Source of the DNA: Phallusia mammillata
Lineage: Eukaryota; Chordata; Ascidiacea; Phlebobranchia; Ascidiidae
Direction of reading: 5' to 3'
DNA length: 64,000 bases
Assembly (NCBI GenBank): GCA_003260075.1
Contig: QLIY01000142.1
Location: forward strand, 62,001 to 126,000
This document shows positions 59,525-64,000 of the stretch, piece after piece (within the stretch, counting starts at the first letter, position 1; each line of letters opens with the position of its first letter). The notes under the pieces are model-generated. The model was not told the origin of the DNA. It did no database searches and worked only from the letters and a program-made list of their open reading frames with translations. The translations under genes were made by a program, and so were the position numbers.

Positions 59525-62500
59525 CTTAAAATTTTTGACAAGTTTAGACCAGATTATGACATTTATAAAATATGGGTAAATACATAAACAATGTGAACAA
59601 TACAAAACTAGCTTCATCATTCTTACGTTTGTCCCAGTGTACCTGTAGCGCGTTTGGCCAGATGAGGTAATTGTGCCCTATACTATTTTGCGTTTTCCGA
59701 CTTCATGTTACTTTTACCACGTAAAATAAACTCAAGTCAACAAGTGCAAAAGTTTTATTGACTTATTCGTTTTATGCACGTTTGAGGAATGATATCAAAA
59801 TGTAGAGGTTGATGGATACAAATCTTGTAAGTCATATTCCGTTGGGTTCGTAAATAACAAAAGTGGCGATTTGTTGTACTTATGCACAAAAACAACACTA
59901 GGCAAAAAAAAAATTTTCACCTTCAACATTTCGTTCTTGATATTTTCACCCTTAATGAGATTTTCTTTGCGTTGTCTTCGCTTGCGGAGTTCAGCAAGCT
60001 CACTTGACAGTTGTTCCAACCTTACCTCCAGTCGAGCTACAGACAAACAGGTTTTATTTACTTAAATACATTTTCTAAAATCAGGTCATCAATTTAATCA
60101 CAAACATTACTGCCAAGGTAGTGGTGCATATAGAAACATGCACCGATGATGACAACAGAGATTGTCGAAACGTCTGAACGATGTATTCTATATTCACCAC
60201 TACCTTGGCAGTAATGTTTGTGATTAAACTACTTTTCAAGTCCTTGTATAGTGTTCCTAAGGTCATCAATTATTCTCCATATTCGATACAACAAACCAAG
60301 TATTGTCAGCAGTTGTTAATTCAAAAAAAGTATATTACCTCTCTCCTGCTTGTCTGTGATAATTGATATTCCTTTAGGTATTTCACTTGGATCAAAATCC
60401 TGCTGCAATAAAGGACAAAGTGACTTTTTTGTTTAAAACAATAATAGCACTTATATACCTTTATTTCCTCCACTTCATCAACATTGATTTCATCTTTTTC
60501 TGTTTCACTTTCTGAGCTTGTAAGATCCTGGAATAGTTTCTGAAGCTCATCATGATCTGCCAAAGATTGCAAAATACGATATTCACATTGAATACATTGT
60601 CCAACAAATGATTTGTAATTCCTGCCAAAAACCTATCTTTCGGATGATTAAGCCATCATCCCATGGTCGGGGTTTATGCTACTTTCACATTGTGCGTTAA
60701 CCCAAGCATGAAATTTGACCATAGTTGCACCCATAAAGTGAAATCTGGCAGGTTGAATAAATAAAAGTTGCTGACTTGACGACAAACTAATTCAAATTGA
60801 TAGTGGCTTAAGTTGGACTACATATGATTGTGCAATGTTGTTCATATTTATTTTTCTTTAAAAAACTGAAAGTTGACACCACAGAGTTGTAACTCGGGCC
60901 GTTTTTTTGGTTTGGGTTCGGGTTTAGGTTGCTTCAATAATAAAAAAAACAGGCTTGATTTGGGCCTGACTTTACACTCTGTGTAAGTATTTTTTTGAAT
61001 AAACTTAACTAGCAAAGTAGCCAGTTGCTGGGTCTGACATAATGTCAAACAGGCCTAAAATGCCTTGTTCAAGACCAATTGTCTATTGTGTTTGTTATCT
61101 TAGTCCAGGCGTGGGGAACCTGCGGCCTAAAGGCTGCATGCGGCCTTTTAGGGCACTAAGTGCGGCCTTCGATGTCAGAACACTTTTTAGGATGTTGATA
61201 ATACACACTGCACCAGGCACTAAAAACTAGACAGAAACGTATTTTTGTACCTTTATTCCACATTACTATTTGATTGGTTCTAGGGCAGCTGTTTTCAAAC
61301 TAGAGCCAAGTGGTTGCATGCTGGTACATAAAGCGATTTCCGTAGATCTGCCGAGAGACCCAGGTTCTACAATCTTACTTGTGATGCAAAAGAACAATTG
61401 TTTGCGCATAATCGAATGTCTTAAACTCGACTGTGATGTCACAAGCTGCTCTTAGATTAATATTGGTAAACAAGCGAGTTTCTACATTAATAAAATTCCG
61501 AATGTTGTAGTGAGAGTGGAAATGTAGTGAGGAATTTTATTTAGCTTGGACCGTAAGTTCAATAGCACATCGACCAGTCTGTAAGTCAAAAAATTGGAAC
61601 ATCACTGTCCTTGGCCTGGCAAGTAGTCTGTGCGGCTTAAACGAGTGTCGATAAACCGTTTGGCGGCCTTCACAAACAAAAAGGTTCCCCACCCCTGTCT
61701 TAGTCTTTCCTGAGGCTTCAATGTATAGACCTGTTAATTAAACTTTGAGGCCTAAACAGGCTTTTTAAAAACAATTCAGGTTTGTACTGGGTTTCGGGTT
61801 TGTGCTTTCGGTTTCAGGACAGGTTCGAGCTCCAATTTCAGACCTGTTTACAACTCTGATACACCAAGACATTAAAAAAAAACATCTACCTGTAACATCA
61901 CTGTCACGAGATTGTGATGTTCCTGCCTTTGATTTGTCTGGCTGTTTGTCCTCCTCATTGATAATTTCATAGTCTTTTAACAATTGGTTAAGGTCGTATA
62001 ATATGTATACAACTTCCACCCAACTTGAACAATTATAAAGAACAGCAAAATAAATAAAAACTGACCAATTTTAATTTTTTTAAATTGCACTTAACTGGTT
62101 AAAAAAGCATAAGAACATGAAACTTATAACTCTGCTTCGTAATTACAAAACAACAAAGGATACGGACACTAACACATTCCATGTCAGCTTTGAGTAACCT
62201 TTTAACTTCTTTTTCAATGTCTGGTGAATCAATGTACTAAAAAAATTGAAAGACACATTAAAGTAACATATGCAAAACCAAACCTAGTTCCCAAAAATGT
62301 ATTGTTGCAAACCAGTGTATGTCATTTTCACTTTGATAATCTAGGTGCAGTTAAAATGTTTTGACGGTAAAAAAAGTGCAGGAAAAAATATTTTTATGGT
62401 GATACATACCTTTTTTCTGGCCGTTTTTCGAAAGCGTCTTTTTCTGACATTTTTTAAGGGTGGGGTAACTGTATGAAAAATTACAGAAGAATGTACATTA

Positions 62501-63237
62501 ATTTAGTTAATTTTTTATAATGACATAACTACTAAGAAAACTTCACAGAAGTATATGCAAAACATGATTATAAAAACAATTCATTTACCTCCATGAGGGT
62601 AAAGGAACTTTTTGTCCTTGGTTGTTGTCACTTTTTCTGTTATCATCCCTTCATTTTCCTCTTCTGTGTTACATACGAGAAGCTACCCAAAAGAGATGTA
62701 AAAGATTTGTGACTCAGCACGTATGTGGCAAAAACAAATTGACATTTATATATATATATGTAACAAATAAACGTAAAATGCTCACCTGAGAAATATCAGA
62801 AGTTTTGTAAAAGTTTTTCATGTCCAAGGTTTTCATACTCTCCACAATGCATGGTAAATCAACAAGTTTTGCAGATAAAGCTTCTCCATCGAGAGAAACT
62901 GTTCCATGCCGACTATCAGCTGTAATAAACATAAAAAGTTGCAAACATGAGGTTACGATTCAATTGCTGTGTGCACAATAGGAAAGCACTTGCTTTATAT
63001 ACTAACCATGCATTTCAACTTTTAGGCGGTCTCTTAAATTTCCAGCAAGAAGAATCTCCTGCAACTTTTCTGCTTGCTCCTGCAAATAGATTTATTTTGT
63101 TACAATCTGTTTTTTAAAAGAAATTACAAAACTTGAACATTAAAATACAACTTTTATCCATCAATCAAAGTTCTTACAGTGGGAAGTCTAAGTAGAAATT
63201 GATTTTCCAGCTCATAGGACTTGTCAAAAATGTCCAT
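59426..63237 (-). CDS. TAF7: Transcription initiation factor TFIID subunit 7
   Basis: Eleven exons on the - strand, in transcript order: 63178-63237, 63007-63079, 62786-62919, 62589-62682, 62410-62468, 62170-62236, 61890-61973, 60459-60556, 60339-60402, 59921-60036 and 59426-59524. They give 315 residues; human TAF7 has 349. Diagnostic blocks are YELENQFLLRLP (human HELESQFILRLP), KLVDLPCIVESMKTLD, FYKTSDISQ, PLKNVRKRRFRKTARKKYID, SPDIEKEVKRLL and HDELQKLFQDLTSS, ending in a basic coiled-coil segment (LRKRRQRKENLI) and RFQSELEDL. TAF7 contacts TAF1 and restrains its acetyltransferase activity during preinitiation-complex assembly. Start is the first ATG before the conserved N-terminus. Most introns are short; one carries a hAT element and another a retroelement-like insertion. 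Confidence 0.97.
59921..60036 (-). CDS. TAF7: TAF7 exon 10: basic coiled coil
   Basis: Encodes EQLSSELAELRKRRQRKENL, a helical, basic segment aligning with the C-terminal coiled coil of human TAF7. Ends AAG|gtgaaa. The open frame continues into the intron but loses similarity. Confidence 0.88.
60095..60259. mobile_element. Retroelement-like insertion with 12-bp target duplication and hammerhead-like core
   Basis: Flanked by a perfect 12-base direct repeat, AGGTCATCAATT (60083-60094 and 60260-60271). Inside are perfect 34-base inverted arms (60093-60126 and 60195-60228; the first two arm bases overlap the left duplication). The loop holds CCGATGA, a GACAA/TTGTC hairpin (60151-60155, 60162-60166), GAAAC (60167-60171) and ACGT...ATGT. 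The same box order is seen at 8.83 kb. Penelope-like retroelements are known to carry hammerhead motifs; assignment to that class is inference. Lies in TAF7 intron 9. Confidence 0.65.
60339..60402 (-). CDS. TAF7: TAF7 exon 9
   Basis: QDFDPSEIPKGISIITDKQE, a poorly conserved segment placed by splice sites and phase. The acceptor is gcagcag, so the first Gln may be alternatively skipped. Confidence 0.8.
60459..60556 (-). CDS. TAF7: TAF7 exon 8
   Basis: DHDELQKLFQDLTSSESETE followed by an acidic run. Matches EHDELREIFNDLSSSSEDED of human TAF7. Ends AAG|gtatat. Confidence 0.95.
60557..61889 (-). other. TAF7 intron 7 hosting a hAT-type element
   Basis: 1.3 kb, the longest TAF7 intron. Nearly half of it is the element at 61106-61697. 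The remainder is AT-rich with no feature I recognise. Confidence 0.7.
61106..61697. mobile_element. Non-autonomous hAT-type transposon, perfect 8-bp target duplication
   Basis: The left end CAGGCGTGGGGAACCTGCGG and right end AGGTTCCCCACCCCTG are inverted repeats of a well-known hAT (Charlie-like) type. Both sides are flanked by TCTTAGTC (61098-61105 and 61698-61705). Subterminal GCGGCC repeats follow on each side. 592 bases with no transposase frame. Confidence 0.92.
61890..61973 (-). CDS. TAF7: TAF7 exon 7 (5' border uncertain)
   Basis: YEIINEEDKQPDKSKAGTSQ, acidic and polar, followed by DVT and G|gtagat. The acceptor ttaaaag at 61974-61975 has a poor pyrimidine tract. A further acceptor upstream (ggaag) would also keep the frame but lengthen the protein. 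Confidence 0.75.
62170..62236 (-). CDS. TAF7: TAF7 exon 6 (3' border uncertain)
   Basis: YIDSPDIEKEVKRLLKADME is secure. The donor is weak: TTA|gtgtcc, as annotated, joins to give CVNYEII, which aligns with human VSTRWEII. An alternative GAAT|gtgtta would shorten the exon by six bases. Confidence 0.8.
62410..62468 (-). CDS. TAF7: TAF7 exon 5
   Basis: VTPPLKNVRKRRFRKTARKK, nearly identical to the human ITLPLKNVRKRRFRKTAKKK. Phase 1 in, phase 0 out. Confidence 0.97.
62589..62682 (-). CDS. TAF7: TAF7 exon 4
   Basis: LLVCNTEEENEG...KDKKFLYPHG, matching the DKEKKFIWNHG stretch of human TAF7. Ends GGA G|gtaaat. Confidence 0.93.
62786..62919 (-). CDS. TAF7: TAF7 exon 3
   Basis: Encodes DSRHGTVSLDGEAL and KLVDLPCIVESMKTLD, the hallmark of the TAF7 N-terminal domain, through to ISQ|gtgagc. 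Confidence 0.97.
63007..63079 (-). CDS. TAF7: TAF7 exon 2
   Basis: EQAEKLQEILLAGNLRDRLK, matching the NLKDRLTIELH region of human TAF7. Ends CAT G|gttagt, phase 1. Confidence 0.93.
63178..63237 (-). CDS. TAF7: TAF7 exon 1
   Basis: MDIFDKSYELENQFLLRLPT, then ACT|gtaaga in phase 0. The 5' leader contains gaagacag just upstream, which could serve as a (trans-)splice acceptor. That is inference from tunicate biology, since no leader sequence can be seen here. Confidence 0.94.
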
Positions 63238-64000
63238 TTTGCAATTTTTGAAAAATCCTGTCTTCAAATCAATAGAAAAACACAACTTTATGATGTTAAA
63301 TTAAAATATATTCAGGAAACAATTTAAAATAGTTTAACCACAAAATCAAAACTAGTATTAACAAACAAATAAACAACACAAAATAATCTCTCTATTCGGA
63401 CTCGGAGCAACTATTAACTAGGTTTAACATTTCAATGCAAATGCACTAATTTCAAAGTAATCTTGATATTCAATACAACCTGCAGAATTATATCTAATGA
63501 GTACAATTCAATTATTACGGTTTATTCTTGAAACAATTAAGGATTTGTTTAGCCTCAATTAGAGTTCCCTCTCGAGAAATTCTCGTCGAGAAATTCTCGA
63601 GAAATCTCGAAAAAATCGAGTCTCGATTCTCGAGAAATAAATAAAAATTTCTCCATAAAAATTACGTCACGTATCTCAAACAAAAAGTAAATGCGACACC
63701 TCTTATTACGTGTATTTTTCGTTTCAACTCGCCTCTAGAGCGGACTGGGCACATAACTTTCTTATTTTGCTTCCGAAACAGCGATTTTTAACGTGCGTTG
63801 CCGCTAAACTTTCACCTTTCCCAGGCAGAAGTCACGCCTGGTTGCGTAAGATCTATAACAGTCGCTTCGTTTTTGGCTGATTTGCTAGCGAATTAGCCTA
63901 CTACCTACTTGCGATCGCTACTAGAAGCGAAAAAACGTACAATCGGAATTTTTTTGTTTCTTTTTGTTACAAAATCGTCTTAAATAAAAATTTCGAGACT
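63238..64000 (-). promoter_or_regulatory. Region upstream of TAF7
   Basis: Expected to hold the TAF7 leader and promoter. AT-rich near the gene, then a cluster of CTCGAGAAA-type palindromes (63570-63638), then a more GC-balanced stretch from about 63.72 kb. I see no clear TATA box or gene on the other strand. The call rests on position only. Confidence 0.4.
63570..63638. repeat. Cluster of TCTCGAGAAA palindromic repeats
   Basis: Multiple overlapping copies of TCTCGAGAAAT and its complement within about 70 bases, giving strong self-complementarity. It could be one end of a DNA transposon or a tandem palindromic repeat. The partner end, if any, lies outside the window. Confidence 0.6.

Noticed and set aside
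58580..63237. TAF7 and COMMD9 as one tunicate operon
   Set aside because: Same strand, but the spacer is about 0.8 kb with a plausible polyadenylation signal and a transposon. Operonic spacers in tunicates are usually far shorter.
1..64000. CRISPR arrays, bacterial operons, rRNA genes
   Set aside because: Spliced animal genes throughout. Repeats are transposon-like and not regularly spaced. No rRNA sequence was recognised.

Overview
The window looks like a stretch of an AT-rich, compact animal genome, most likely a tunicate close to Ciona. The evidence is three chordate-type, intron-rich genes with short GT-AG introns, protein sequences that are clearly homologous to but diverged from vertebrate orthologues, and many small terminal-inverted-repeat elements. 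The species call is inference; the gene calls rest on reading spliced exons by eye.

Layout. Positions 1-19.2 kb hold no gene I can recognise. This part contains three tandem duplications punctuated by poly-C runs (0.2-2.3 kb), a 71-base poly-C tract at 5.67 kb, a retroposon-like 3' end at 13.76-14.2 kb, and a possible first exon at 16.53 kb. From 19,228 to 49,919 on the + strand lies an ARID5-type gene (ARID5A/ARID5B family) of at least 11 coding exons, with a 17-kb intron after the first recognisable exon. It encodes about 1,505 residues: an N-terminal ARID5B-like region, a GRPRKK basic motif, an ARID DNA-binding domain split over four exons, and a long Pro/Ser/Gln-rich tail. Its first few codons must lie on an upstream exon.

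From 54,147 to 58,633 on the - strand is a complete five-exon COMMD9 (181 residues). From 59,426 to 63,237 on the - strand is a complete eleven-exon TAF7 (315 residues). ARID5 and COMMD9 converge across a 4.2-kb gap with no recognised gene. TAF7 and COMMD9 run in the same direction, about 0.8 kb apart.

Role of the genes. TAF7 is a TFIID subunit, ARID5 is a sequence-specific DNA-binding cofactor, and COMMD9 is a subunit of the Commander trafficking complex. Nothing in the sequence says they act together.

Mobile DNA. Introns and spacers of COMMD9 and TAF7 carry three hAT-type elements with 8-bp target duplications, one element with TA target duplications (a relative with the same terminal bases sits in an ARID5 intron), a long foldback repeat, and a 165-bp insertion with a 12-bp target duplication and a hammerhead-like core. 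The upstream and intron 1 part of ARID5 instead shows a recurring purine-rich, CpG-containing segment and many perfect TGACGTCA palindromes. I found no clear evidence of a wholly new multi-gene system. The poly-C-bounded duplications, the hammerhead-like insertion and the two dispersed motif families are the observations most worth checking.
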